The notes under the pieces were generated by a model. It saw only the letters and a list, made by a program, of their open reading frames with translations, did not search any database and was not told the DNA's origin. A stretch of DNA of 64,000 bases from Enhygromyxa salina (GTDB taxonomy: Bacteria > Myxococcota_A > Polyangia > Nannocystales > Nannocystaceae), in the NCBI RefSeq assembly GCF_002994635.1, contig NZ_PVNL01000119.1:59189-123188 (forward strand). Reading direction: 5' to 3'. Made by a program: the position numbers and the translations under genes. Of this stretch, positions 54,295 to 64,000 are shown in pieces; position 1 is the first letter of the stretch; each line of letters opens with the position of its first letter.

Positions 54295-54477
54295 GTCCAG
54301 GTCCAATCGGCTCGCGCCGCCGATAGTATCGGTGGGCCTGAACTGCGGGGTCAACGAGAGAACGGGCGTCGACGGGGGAGGGCGCGTGATCGCCCCGAGT
54401 TGGCGGCGGCGACCGTGGGAGGGATCACGCCCGGTACAGCTTGCCAACTGCGGTCAGATGGCCAGCTTCCGGCTCGC

Positions 54478-54951
54478 ATGGCCAACCTGAAGGTCGACGA
54501 CAAGGGCGTTCGCCAGCGCTGCGGCGCATGTGGCAAGCAGAACCGGCTGCCGTTCGCCAAGCTTGGTGTCACCGCCAAGTGTGGCAGCTGCGGCGCCGAG
54601 ATCGGCGGAGCGCTCGCCGGCCCCGCCGATGTCACGAGCGACGCGGCTTTTCATGCGCTGATCGGCGGCGCTCCGCTGCCGGTCCTGGTCGATTTTTGGG
54701 CGCCGTGGTGCGGCCCGTGCCGCACGGTCGCGCCCGAGATCGAGAAGGTCGCTGCCGAGACGGCCGGCCGGCTGTTGGTGGTCAAGGTCGACACCCAGAG
54801 CCTGCCGGGGCTCGGCGCGCGGTTGGGGGTGCAGAGCATCCCGACCATGGCGGTGTTTCGCAGCGGCAGCGAGCTCGCCCGGGTCGCGGGGGCGCGGCCG
54901 GCCCCCGCGATCCAGCGCTTCGTCGCCGAAGCGCTGGGTAGCGATGCCTAG
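54478..54951 (+). CDS. trxC: thioredoxin with N-terminal zinc finger (TrxC type)
   Basis: A 157-aa redox protein. Residues 1-45 contain two CxxC pairs (QRCGACGKQNRLP and AKCGSCGAEIGG) that form a zinc finger, as in thioredoxin 2. The thioredoxin domain has VDFWAPWCGPCRTVAPE with the active CGPC, and the cis-Pro in GVQSIPTMAVFRSG. It would reduce protein disulfides in the cytoplasm. The start is the ATG at 54478. It is divergent from the cupin gene. Confidence 0.92.
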   Translation: MANLKVDDKGVRQRCGACGKQNRLPFAKLGVTAKCGSCGAEIGGALAGPADVTSDAAFHALIGGAPLPVLVDFWAPWCGPCRTVAPEIEKVAAETAGRLLVVKVDTQSLPGLGARLGVQSIPTMAVFRSGSELARVAGARPAPAIQRFVAEALGSDA

Positions 54952-55076
54952 GCGGGGGCGTCCGAAGGACGGGCGCGGACTCCGAGCCTTCGCCTTGACC
55001 CTCGAGTCAGAGCATCGAGGACAGGTGGGCCTCTTTGACGGGTCCTCCGCAGACTCAGAGGTGGGTTCGCTACTGT

Positions 55077-56279
55077 CTACTCGGCCGCGTTCGATTGGTC
55101 GTGGAGTCCGCTGTCGATGGGTATGGTCAAGCGTGCGTGACCACGCAGCGGCGCACCGCCAAGGAACAGCCGCTTTTGGATCCTGCACGTCAGCGCGTCC
55201 AGGGCTCCCACCGCGTCGACTCGCTCGAAGTCGAGGCCAGTATTCGTGACATTGTCGGACTCGTCGTCGCCATCACGAATCAGCGTCGCACCCCGCTGCA
55301 GCATGCCGACCAGCTCGTCGACCTCGGGTAGCTCACCACAGAGCTCGAGGTGCAGCGTCTGCATGAGCGCGATCACTCCCGCGACGACCGGCGCCGCCTG
55401 ACTGGTCCCGTGCTGGACGGACTCGCCGCGAGGCCCCTCGATCCCAGCCGAGGTGACCGGCGCTCCGGGGGCGAAGAGATCTGTACGACAGCTGCCGCCG
55501 ACGGAGTGGTGGAGGCGCTGGCTAAATGGCGTGATACGGTCGGGGCCAGTCGAGAACGCCTTCGCGCCGCTCTCATAGCTGAACGAGCCCGCGCGCTTGT
55601 CGTACACCGCGCCAACGCTGACGCAATGGCGCAGGATCGCGGGGTAAGACATGCCTTGGGCGCTGCCGTGCTTGAAGTAGTCGTTTCCGGCTGCGATCAC
55701 GACAGCGATGCGGCGCTCACGAAGGTGTTGGATTTGCTCGTTGATCCTGTCGCCAACCAGACCGTCGTCGCTCGTGCGGTTGTCCCCCGCGCCCAAGGAC
55801 ATGCACACGACCGAGATGTTGTGGCGACCCGCGTTGTCCAAGACCCACTCGAGGGCCTCCGCGACGGCGGCGAAGCTGCCACGGCCCATGTTCGAGAGGA
55901 CCTTTAGTGGGACAATACCCGCGCCAGGCGCGATGCCCCGATGGTCGCCGTTGGCGACGATGATCCCACTGACGTTGGACCCGTGACCGTGGCCGTCGTT
56001 CGCGTCCTCGAGGGCACCCTCGTTGTCTGCGGTGAAATTTCGTTGATCCCGCACCTTTCCTCGGAAATCGATGTGGCGGGTGTTGAGGCCCGTGTCACAC
56101 ACGGCGACCGTGACCGCAGATCCGTCGACAGCAAAGCGGTTGCGCGCTTCGCTGGCTCGGATCAGTTGGTCGACCTCGGCGAGGGCGAGCCCGAGCTGGG
56201 GGGCGCCAAATTGCTGTGGACGATCGACCGTGACAGTGTCGATGGGGGCGGAGTTGGTGGTTGATGTGTTGCGGCTCAT
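55077..56279 (-). CDS. subtilisin-like serine peptidase (S8)
   Basis: A 400-aa peptidase. The triad is Asp62 (AVCDTGLNT), His99 (GHGHGSNVSG, in place of the usual HGTHVAG) and Ser293 (HGTSQAAPVVAG), with oxyanion Asn199 (AAGNDYFKHG). There is no signal peptide or propeptide of usual length, so it may stay in the cytoplasm or leave by another route. It begins 110 bases downstream of the ECF sigma gene on the same strand. Its codons seem less GC-biased than the neighbours. Confidence 0.9.
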   Translation of the reverse strand: MSRNTSTTNSAPIDTVTVDRPQQFGAPQLGLALAEVDQLIRASEARNRFAVDGSAVTVAVCDTGLNTRHIDFRGKVRDQRNFTADNEGALEDANDGHGHGSNVSGIIVANGDHRGIAPGAGIVPLKVLSNMGRGSFAAVAEALEWVLDNAGRHNISVVCMSLGAGDNRTSDDGLVGDRINEQIQHLRERRIAVVIAAGNDYFKHGSAQGMSYPAILRHCVSVGAVYDKRAGSFSYESGAKAFSTGPDRITPFSQRLHHSVGGSCRTDLFAPGAPVTSAGIEGPRGESVQHGTSQAAPVVAGVIALMQTLHLELCGELPEVDELVGMLQRGATLIRDGDDESDNVTNTGLDFERVDAVGALDALTCRIQKRLFLGGAPLRGHARLTIPIDSGLHDQSNAAE

Positions 56280-56389
56280 GGGTGCTCCATGGAGTGAGTC
56301 ACCCGCGCCGAAGGATCCGTTCGTTTTGGCTTCGCTGTTTGCGACCAGGCCAGACTCCTCGTGCTCGCTCGACGAAACCTCTTAAAAGG

Positions 56390-57025
56390 TCAGGGTTTCA
56401 ATGCTCGCGCTGAGCCAGCTCGCAGCTGCGCTCGGACGCTGGCCGCCCACTGCTCGAGGTCGTCACTCGTGCTCTGCATGGCGCTGGCGCTGCGTTCGAG
56501 GTGGTTGAGCTGCTTGGTCAACTGCAGCTTGGCCCGTCGCAAGCGGCTGCGAGCCGTATCTTCGGGGACACCAAGCACCTCTCCGAGTTCGCCACCAGGC
56601 AGCTCCTCCCAGAACGAGAGCTCGAGCACGACCTGGTGTTTCAGCGGTAGCCGGCGCAGCGCTTCGAGCAAGCGGCGGTGGGCTTCGCTGCGCGCGAGCA
56701 AGGTCGAAGGTCCGGCGCCAAGATCGTGGATTGCGAACTCCTCGATGTTCTCGTGGGCTCGGCCGCGATGCCGACCTTCCCAGTGCTGGAGGACCAAGTT
56801 ACGGGCAATACCGAGCAAATAGGTGCGAAAGCTCGAGCGTCCTTCAAAGCCATCCTTACCCTTGGCACAAATCTCGAAAGTTCGCTGTAGCAGATCCTCG
56901 AGGTCATTATCGACCTTGTTGGCCAAAAACCGTCTGACCGCTCCATAGTGGCGGTGGAACAGCTCGTTTCCCGCTTGTAGGTCACCCCGCCGCCACGCGC
57001 TGAGAAGCTCGGCTTCGCCCTCCAC
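56390..57025 (-). CDS. ECF-type RNA polymerase sigma factor
   Basis: A 211-aa sigma-70-family protein. Region 2 reads LFHRHYGAVRRFLANKVDN, then DLEDLLQRTFEICAKG and SFRTYLLGIARNLVLQHW. Region 4 is LRRLPLKHQVVLELSFWEE and PEDTARSRLRRAKLQL. It would direct transcription of a small gene set, perhaps this cluster. It is divergent from a kinase gene; such ECF/kinase pairs are known in myxobacteria and planctomycetes, where kinase action replaces an anti-sigma factor. The start is a GTG at 57025. Confidence 0.92.
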   Translation of the reverse strand: MEGEAELLSAWRRGDLQAGNELFHRHYGAVRRFLANKVDNDLEDLLQRTFEICAKGKDGFEGRSSFRTYLLGIARNLVLQHWEGRHRGRAHENIEEFAIHDLGAGPSTLLARSEAHRRLLEALRRLPLKHQVVLELSFWEELPGGELGEVLGVPEDTARSRLRRAKLQLTKQLNHLERSASAMQSTSDDLEQWAASVRAQLRAGSARALKP

Positions 57026-57117
57026 GAACTCAGGCTACCACGTGGCTCCACAATTTTGTGGACGGAATTCGACGGAGTCTGGACTACTGTGAGGCCTCGC
57101 CCGAGGCTCATGCTCAG

Positions 57118-59922
57118 ATGAGTACTCCACCCGATACGCCGCGCTTGGCCGCGCCCCCGTTCGACGAAACCCCCGGCGCGACGTCGATGCGCGAGCGTGT
57201 GTCCCAGCGGCTGTTTGGACTCGGCGGGTCGCAACGTTTTGGGCGGTACATCATCGAGCGGCGTCTTGGCGCCGGCGGGATGGGGGTCGTCTACGCGGCA
57301 TTTGACGAGGAGCTGTCTCGCAAGGTCGCGATCAAGCTGGTCCGAGCCGACAGGGCGCGCAGCATCGAGCAAGACAAGCTGCGCCACGAGGCTCGCGCGC
57401 TGGCCCAGCTCTCCCACCCCAACGTCGTCCAGATCCACGAGGTCGGCACCGAGGGGGACCAGCTCTATCTCGTCATGGAGTACATCCAGGGGCGGACGCT
57501 CGACGTCTGGGCTCGTGGTCGAACGCAACGCGAACGCTTGCGATATTGCGTGCAGGCGGGTCGTGGTCTGGCCGCGGCTCACCAAGCCGGACTCTTGCAT
57601 CGAGACGTCAAGCCCAACAACATCGTGGTCGGAGACGATGGCCGCGTTCGCGTCGTCGACTTTGGTCTCGCGCGCCCACAGATCTTTGTTCCTCCCACAC
57701 CAGCCGACACCGACACCAACACCAACACCAACACCAGCGTACAAACCTCGCCGCTGGCGGGCACTCCGGTGTATTTGGCTCCCGAGCTGTACGCAGGCAC
57801 GTCGGCCAGCCCGGCGAGCGACCAGTTCGGATTTTGTGTCACGGTCTGGCAAGTCCTGGCTGACACGCGGCCCTTCACTTCCGAGCAGTTGCTCGCGGCC
57901 GCCGACGGCGCGAGCTTGCGTCCAATCACGTCGCTTCGACCACGGTGGTTGGGACGCGCGCTGCTGAGGGGCCTCGACCCCAACCCGGCGAAGCGTTGGC
58001 CTTCGCTCGACGTGCTGCTCGACGAGATCGATGCGCGACCAAGGCAGCGGCTGTTGACTGCCACCTTCTTCACGGTCGCGCTCACCTGCGCGTCGATCGC
58101 TACGGTCTCGCTCGGGCCCTTGGCGCCAGCCTGCCAAGCGCTCGCGCCCGCGTTCGCGCAGGTGTGGAACCCCGAGCGACGAGCGAGGATCGCCGCGTCG
58201 TGGGCGCTTCGTCCGCGAGCGGACGCCGAACTCGACGCTTTGGCCCGCGCGATCGAGGGTCATGAGGTGAAGTGGCGGGCGGCCCACGAGGCCACCTGCC
58301 CGGCCACGACGATCGGCCAGATGCGATCGTCGGGGCAGCCGGAGCTCGCTGGAGCTTGCCTGAAGCGGAACCTCGACCAGTTCGACGCCCTGCTCAATCT
58401 GCTCGAGAGCTCCCCGACCGAAGAGCTCGACGCGCGTCGGCTCCTTCAGGAACTCGGCGATCCCAGTCAATGCGCGGACGCGAGCGTTCTCGCCGATCAG
58501 CTCCCGCCGCCGGCCGAACTCGCGTCTCGTGTCGCCCAGCTGCGAGCGCACATCGACCGCGTCGCTGTGCTGATGCATGTCCGACCGAGGGAGGCGGGCG
58601 TCGAGGCGGGCGTGGTGGTCGCCCGTGCGCGCGAGCTTGGCTACCGCCCAGCGCTCGCCGAGGCCCTCACGCTCGACGGCAAGATCGCCATACGCCTGCT
58701 CGACGACGTCAGGGCGCTCGACAGCCTGCGCGAGGCCGCGCGAGAGGCCAAGGCCGTTGGTGACGCCCGGCTCGAGTTCGTGTGTCTGCGCGAGCTGGTG
58801 CGCCTGACCACACAACAACTCGAGGATCCCGAGCGCGCCGCCGACCTGGTCGCGCTGATGCTGGGCAGCTTCGAACAGCTAGGACGACCGCCGCGCTTGC
58901 TCGCGCCCAGCCTGATCGCACAATCGGAGCTCGCGCGGGCCAGGGGCGACAACGCCGAGGCCGAGTTACACTTGCGTGAAGCCGCAGAGTATCTACGCGA
59001 GAGCGTCGACGACGGTGACGTCAACCTCGAGCAGGTCGAGCTCCTGCTCGCCAACCTGCTTGGCGAGCAGGGTAAGCTCGAAGAATCGCGGCGGCTGTAC
59101 GAGCAGCTCCTCGGCCGCCTGCGGGCCGCTTTGGGACCGCGCCATCCAAGTGTGGCGACCGTCGAGTTCAACCTGGGGTTGACCCTGTTCGAGATCGGCT
59201 CGGGTGGTCTCGCCATCGCGCACATCGAGCGGGCGTTGTCGATTCAGCGAGAGGCGTTTGGCTCGGACGCCCCCAAGATCGCCCCCGCACTGGTGATCCT
59301 CGCCCAAGTCCGCGCGCTCGAGGGAGATCTCGAGGGCGCGCTCTTGGCCGCCCGCGAGGCCTGGCCGCTGGAGCGAGCGCTGGCGTCTGGCAACAGCGAG
59401 CGCGGCAGCTCGCTGCGACTCCTGGCCGCGCTGCTTGGCTCCCTCGACCGCTATCAAGAGGCGCTCGAGACGTGGGAGCTGATCGAGCGAGAGCTCGGAT
59501 CCACACAGTCGCCGCTCGAGCGCGCGATGACCACCCATACGATTGGTTGGTACGCCTATCGGGTGGGTGAAGTCGAACGCGCCCGGGAGCGGTTTGAGCA
59601 GGCCGTGACATACGAAGACCCGCAGGTCCGGCTGGCTGCGCGGCTAGGACTCGCCGAGATCGCGTTGGGAGCGGGCGCCGCGTCCGAGGCTCGAGAGCAG
59701 GTCGAGGAGCTACTGGTGAAGCTCGAGGGCCTCCCGCCATCCGAATCGAAGCAGGCGACGATCGCCGAGGCCCACTACATACGATTGCGATGCTTGGTGG
59801 AGAGCCGACAACCCGATGAGGTGATCGCCGAGTCTCGCGAGCAAGTTCGCGTAGTGTACAAAGAGATCTTCATGCCCAAATACATCCGCGATGAACTCGC
59901 GCGACTCGATGCGAAACGGTGA
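57118..59922 (+). CDS. Ser/Thr protein kinase with TM helix and TPR tail
   Basis: A 934-aa kinase. The catalytic domain (about 40-310) shows LGAGGMGVVYAAFD, VAIKLVR, HRDVKPNNIVV and DFGLARP. A membrane helix (FTVALTCASIATVSLGPLAP, about 320-340) follows. The rest is TPR-like (LLANLLGEQGKLEESRRLYEQ, and GLAIAHIERALSIQ), probably outside the cytoplasm. The start is the ATG at 57118; a TTG at 57058 would add 20 residues. It lies opposite the ECF sigma gene and 6 bases before the trypsin-like lipoprotein gene. It may phosphorylate the sigma factor. Confidence 0.92.
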   Translation: MSTPPDTPRLAAPPFDETPGATSMRERVSQRLFGLGGSQRFGRYIIERRLGAGGMGVVYAAFDEELSRKVAIKLVRADRARSIEQDKLRHEARALAQLSHPNVVQIHEVGTEGDQLYLVMEYIQGRTLDVWARGRTQRERLRYCVQAGRGLAAAHQAGLLHRDVKPNNIVVGDDGRVRVVDFGLARPQIFVPPTPADTDTNTNTNTSVQTSPLAGTPVYLAPELYAGTSASPASDQFGFCVTVWQVLADTRPFTSEQLLAAADGASLRPITSLRPRWLGRALLRGLDPNPAKRWPSLDVLLDEIDARPRQRLLTATFFTVALTCASIATVSLGPLAPACQALAPAFAQVWNPERRARIAASWALRPRADAELDALARAIEGHEVKWRAAHEATCPATTIGQMRSSGQPELAGACLKRNLDQFDALLNLLESSPTEELDARRLLQELGDPSQCADASVLADQLPPPAELASRVAQLRAHIDRVAVLMHVRPREAGVEAGVVVARARELGYRPALAEALTLDGKIAIRLLDDVRALDSLREAAREAKAVGDARLEFVCLRELVRLTTQQLEDPERAADLVALMLGSFEQLGRPPRLLAPSLIAQSELARARGDNAEAELHLREAAEYLRESVDDGDVNLEQVELLLANLLGEQGKLEESRRLYEQLLGRLRAALGPRHPSVATVEFNLGLTLFEIGSGGLAIAHIERALSIQREAFGSDAPKIAPALVILAQVRALEGDLEGALLAAREAWPLERALASGNSERGSSLRLLAALLGSLDRYQEALETWELIERELGSTQSPLERAMTTHTIGWYAYRVGEVERARERFEQAVTYEDPQVRLAARLGLAEIALGAGAASEAREQVEELLVKLEGLPPSESKQATIAEAHYIRLRCLVESRQPDEVIAESREQVRVVYKEIFMPKYIRDELARLDAKR

Positions 59923-59928
59923 ACCAAG

Positions 59929-61083
59929 ATGAAAAAACGAACGATAGTTGAGGTCTCAATGTCGAGCTTCCTGATGCTCGGGTGTGTGAGCGCGGCAGGG
60001 GACGGGGGAGGTGAGCCCCCCGTGGCCTCGACCGAGGAGCCGGAGAACACCGGGTCTCTCCGGGAACCCGAAAGCTCCGGCAAGTCGAACCTCGTGAACG
60101 CGGCAGCGCTCAACGACGGGCCGCAGGAAATCAACTACTATGATTATGCCGTCATCGAAAACGATGTCGTCGACCGGCGGGGGAATTCGCGTCGCTTCGA
60201 TCTCGCCACGCCTACGGATGCGCAGTTCGACATCGTCAACGCCACGGCGATGATCCTGCGAACCGAGGGTAACTCGAGCCATGCGCTCTTTGACGCGAGG
60301 AGTGAGCGTACGCTAATTCCGATCTACCCGCACTGCCACGCGCTCGAGGGGCAGACCCACCTTGCATATGACTGCAACGGTTCCGACATGTCATTCCGCC
60401 AGCACGCGTCGGACTATGTCCTGGCGCACGGGATCGGCCGGGGGACTGCGTCGTTCATCGGCCACGATCAAGTCGTCACCGCCCGCCACGTCATCAAGAC
60501 CGAGCGTCACCATCTGTTGAACACCTACGTGATGATGAACTCGGGCCATGGTGACCGCGCGAGCTGGAGGATGGTCGATACCGACGACGACGGCGTGAAC
60601 GATCACCTCGAGATTGAGACCAAATATTTGCTCGCGGTCAAGGAGTCGCCGCTACGAGTCTCTCAGGGCTCGAAGAGGCAATCGGACTGGATCGTCCTCA
60701 CCGTCGAACCCTTTGCCACCAGTGAAGAGACGATCCCCCCTCACTCGGTATTTACTCCCGCATCGGAGCTCCCTCCGGTCGGCACCGAGATCCTCGTTCC
60801 CTCACATCCGCGCCTGCTCCCCTTGAAGATCGCGGATGGCCACACGGCCGCGCCGATCCCCGGCGAGACGGCGATGCGCGCGATCTTCGATGTGTCCGGC
60901 GGCTCGAGCGGGGCGCCGATCCTACTGGCTTCCGACCCAAGCATTATCCTTGGTGTCAACCGAGGTGGCAGCTTCCGGGAAAACACGAGCGGGGGGCCAC
61001 GGGAATTTACTTGCGCCGTCAGCGAGTCGGGTACGACGTGCAGGTCGCAGCCGATCACGCCTTCACGAGAATTTACGGAATGA
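59929..61083 (+). CDS. trypsin-like serine protease, lipoprotein
   Basis: A 384-aa predicted lipoprotein (SSFLMLG|C). The trypsin fold keeps the triad: His187 (VVTARHVIK), Asp253 (QSDWIVLTV) and Ser327 (SGGSSGAPILL). A DTDDDGVND stretch may bind calcium. It starts 6 bases after the kinase gene stop. The spacing and shared strand make an operon likely. The substrate is unknown; one candidate is the small protein encoded next. Confidence 0.87.
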   Translation: MKKRTIVEVSMSSFLMLGCVSAAGDGGGEPPVASTEEPENTGSLREPESSGKSNLVNAAALNDGPQEINYYDYAVIENDVVDRRGNSRRFDLATPTDAQFDIVNATAMILRTEGNSSHALFDARSERTLIPIYPHCHALEGQTHLAYDCNGSDMSFRQHASDYVLAHGIGRGTASFIGHDQVVTARHVIKTERHHLLNTYVMMNSGHGDRASWRMVDTDDDGVNDHLEIETKYLLAVKESPLRVSQGSKRQSDWIVLTVEPFATSEETIPPHSVFTPASELPPVGTEILVPSHPRLLPLKIADGHTAAPIPGETAMRAIFDVSGGSSGAPILLASDPSIILGVNRGGSFRENTSGGPREFTCAVSESGTTCRSQPITPSREFTE

Positions 61084-61108
61084 ATGGACCCATCACCAGG
61101 ACCGGAAC

Positions 61109-61513
61109 ATGCCAACAAACCAATATCAAATAACTGACGGCTTTGGACGCGTGCGCAACTGCGACGCGGACGCGGCCGCGCTCACACTCACGATGGCCAG
61201 CAGCGGGGAGCTCGAGGGCAATGATGGTAACCCGTATACCGTCAACCAGCTCATCTTGTACTACATTGGCAGTAACTCGCCTTTCGTGCTGACGATCACT
61301 GGAACTAACCCAACCATCAACGGAGTCTCGCTCACCATCGTGAGCGGAAGTCCGCAGCCACGGGCGACGTGGACCCAGAGCGGGACGAGCCTCGTCATCA
61401 CCTTTCTCGGGCCCGAGAGCGATTCAGAAGCGATCTGGCAGTTCGACGACTCCGCGCCGCCGCTCAATCTACAGGTCAAGGTCAAGCGCCAGGCGAACGC
61501 CATCACGTGCTGA
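61109..61513 (+). CDS. small protein, unrecognised, possible beta-sandwich
   Basis: A 134-aa protein rich in Thr, Ser and beta-branched residues. It starts PTNQYQITDGFGRVRNCDAD and continues LILYYIGSNSPFVLTITG, ending KVKRQANAITC. There is no signal peptide. The composition suggests a beta-sandwich. It follows the trypsin-like gene by 25 bases. I do not recognise it, and it could be the target or ligand of the protease/kinase pair. Confidence 0.6.
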   Translation: MPTNQYQITDGFGRVRNCDADAAALTLTMASSGELEGNDGNPYTVNQLILYYIGSNSPFVLTITGTNPTINGVSLTIVSGSPQPRATWTQSGTSLVITFLGPESDSEAIWQFDDSAPPLNLQVKVKRQANAITC

Positions 61514-61596
61514 TACACTTTCTTCTGAGGAGGCGAACCTCAATCTGGCGCCGTGATCTCGCCCGATAAATGTGCGGGATAACCTAGCAAGGAAGA

Positions 61597-61628
61597 GACC
61601 CCACAGGCGGCGAGGCGCCTGTGGGGTC
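61597..61628 (-). terminator. perfect hairpin terminator
   Basis: GACCCCACAGGCG and CGCCTGTGGGGTC pair over all 13 bases around a 6-base loop. On the minus strand it is followed by TCTCTTCCTT, so it most likely ends the DUF4215 gene. On the plus strand it could also stop the protease operon. Confidence 0.75.
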
Positions 61629-61636
61629 ACTGAAAT

Positions 61637-62983
<1,347 letters not shown>

Positions 62984-63282
62984 GGCCTCATGGTCGACTG
63001 GCCAAGCTGTTATGAATGTAATTTGAATTACTGTTTTGTCAGAATTCGGGCGGGTTCGCCGTGTGTCTGTATGGGGGCTGCCCACTCGTGCGCGATGGCC
63101 GAGCGCTCGCCGGGCCGCTGCAAACGTCTGGTCTCCGGGCCGACAGCCGTGCGTGGCGATCTCCCCGTCACAAAACCAAGCCAGTCTTGCCCGTCGGGCC
63201 GAGAACCGACCTCGTGCCCAAGCCGGGTCTCAGGCCCGTCACCGGACGGGCGTCCCGCAGAGACTCTGAGGCCGGCTTTCCG
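62984..63282. other. 299-bp intergenic region
   Basis: It holds the promoter side of the DUF4215 gene (AT-richer near 63000-63050, AATTTGAATTACTG) and, near the response-regulator end, the hairpin at 63234-63251. No gene is visible. Confidence 0.5.
63234..63251 (-). terminator. hairpin after response-regulator gene
   Basis: GCCCGTC-ACCG-GACGGGC (63234-63251) is a perfect 7-bp stem, 31 bases past the minus-strand stop. No T-run is evident, so termination is only probable. Confidence 0.4.
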
Positions 63283-63885
63283 CTAGAAATCCCCGAACAG
63301 CTCGGAGATCCGCACGTCGAGCGAGTTGGCGATCTTGAACAGCGAAGAGACCGAAGCCGAAGACTCCGCCCGCTCGATCTGGCTCAGCAGCGAGACCGAC
63401 AACCCAGCGCGCTTGTGCATCTGCTTGAGGGTCAGCTGCTTCTTGCGCCGCTCCTCGCGGATCCGGGCCCCGATCGTGATGTGCAGCTCGTCCTCACGGC
63501 GAACCACGATTCCCTTCTTGCGGGCGACCCGGGCGATCGTCTCGCGCATGTCCTCGCCCGAGAAGGGCTTTTGCATGTACGCCGAGACATCGAGGTTGAT
63601 CGCGTCGGTCGCCGACTCGAGGCTGGGGTACGCGGTCAAGATGATCGCCGCGATGTCCTTGTCGACCTTGCGGATCTTCTCGAGCAGCTCGAGCCCGTTG
63701 ATGCCCGGCATCTTGAGGTCGAGGATCAAGATGTGGAAGGTCTCTTGAGCCTTGAGCTTCTCGAGCCCAGCCTGCGGGTCGTTGATCGCCACGACCTCGC
63801 AGCCGTCAGGGGTCAAGAGCTCCTGCAAGTACTCGCAGACCTTGACGTCGTCGTCGATGATGAGGACGCGTAGTCGGGACACCAC
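63283..63885 (-). CDS. response regulator with XRE-type HTH output
   Basis: A 200-aa protein. The receiver domain has the acidic pair LIIDDD, phospho-acceptor Asp56 (LILDLKMPG), a switch Thr (ILTAYPS) and Lys (MQKPF). The C-terminal part (about 135-200) is a Cro/C1-type helix-turn-helix (IREERRKKQLTLKQMHKRAG and LSQIERAE). This receiver-plus-XRE order is found in several deltaproteobacteria. The start is one of two adjacent GTGs (63885 or 63882). No histidine kinase is in the window. Confidence 0.87.
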   Translation of the reverse strand: MVSRLRVLIIDDDVKVCEYLQELLTPDGCEVVAINDPQAGLEKLKAQETFHILILDLKMPGINGLELLEKIRKVDKDIAAIILTAYPSLESATDAINLDVSAYMQKPFSGEDMRETIARVARKKGIVVRREDELHITIGARIREERRKKQLTLKQMHKRAGLSVSLLSQIERAESSASVSSLFKIANSLDVRISELFGDF

Positions 63886-64000
63886 GCCATGATGCCAGGT
63901 TTTCGATCGGTTTCCGACGCCCCCCCGTGATTTGCCCACGCGTACCCAAATGCGCAGGTGCGGGTCCGCCCCTACCCGGCGCGCCCCGACCGGCCCCGCG

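Overview
The window is high-GC DNA from a myxobacterium-like deltaproteobacterium, most probably of the Nannocystaceae type (Nannocystis, Plesiocystis, Enhygromyxa). This is inferred from the dense set of secreted lipoproteins with Asp-Gly spacers of the GDGDGDP type, the two C-terminal Cys/hydrophobic/Arg-rich tails resembling the MYXO-CTERM sorting signal, membrane Ser/Thr kinases with sensory tails, an ECF sigma/kinase pair, and DUF4215 Cys-rich repeats. No rRNA, tRNA, CRISPR array or intact insertion sequence was seen.

Layout. 0.1-5.4 kb: ftsK and lolA in the order known from other proteobacteria, then a 90-bp tandem duplication, a strong terminator and a GDGDGDP lipoprotein. 5.4-15.3 kb: an acyltransferase, aroC overlapping a membrane protein gene, a membrane kinase overlapping a lipoprotein gene, a dispersed-repeat region and a GST. 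15.4-26.8 kb: a CocE-type hydrolase, a cytochrome/copper-monooxygenase/TPR fusion, an unrecognised gene, a large C-terminally anchored surface protein, an alpha/beta hydrolase and a 610-aa lipoprotein. 26.9-31.1 kb: an MscS channel facing a two-gene operon that pairs a Trypco1-like protein with a trypsin/NTPase/TPR protein; this is the best candidate for a little-described conflict (defence) system. 31.3-45 kb: Cys-rich surface proteins, a pseudo-metalloprotease, a Tat/lipobox molybdopterin protein, a second MscS channel, a 2-hydroxyacid dehydrogenase, HEAT and GIY-YIG proteins and a VWA lipoprotein. 44.4-50 kb: core metabolism (pyrC, a thrS lacking TGS, glycerate kinase). 50-54.9 kb: a ChaC-like enzyme, a 168-bp inverted-repeat element, an adenylate cyclase, a serpin lipoprotein, a cupin and a thioredoxin. 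55-61.5 kb: a subtilase, an ECF sigma factor, a kinase-TPR protein, a trypsin-like lipoprotein and a small protein, together forming a probable signalling/proteolysis island. 61.6-64 kb: a DUF4215 lipoprotein and a response regulator with an XRE output domain.

How the genes work together. Housekeeping functions (chromosome segregation, lipoprotein transport, shikimate and pyrimidine synthesis, threonine tRNA charging) are interleaved with cell-surface and signalling genes. Serine proteolysis recurs: a trypsin-like domain fused to an NTPase, a trypsin-like lipoprotein, a subtilase and a serpin. Several 4-bp ATGA/GTGA overlaps point to translational coupling of partner genes.
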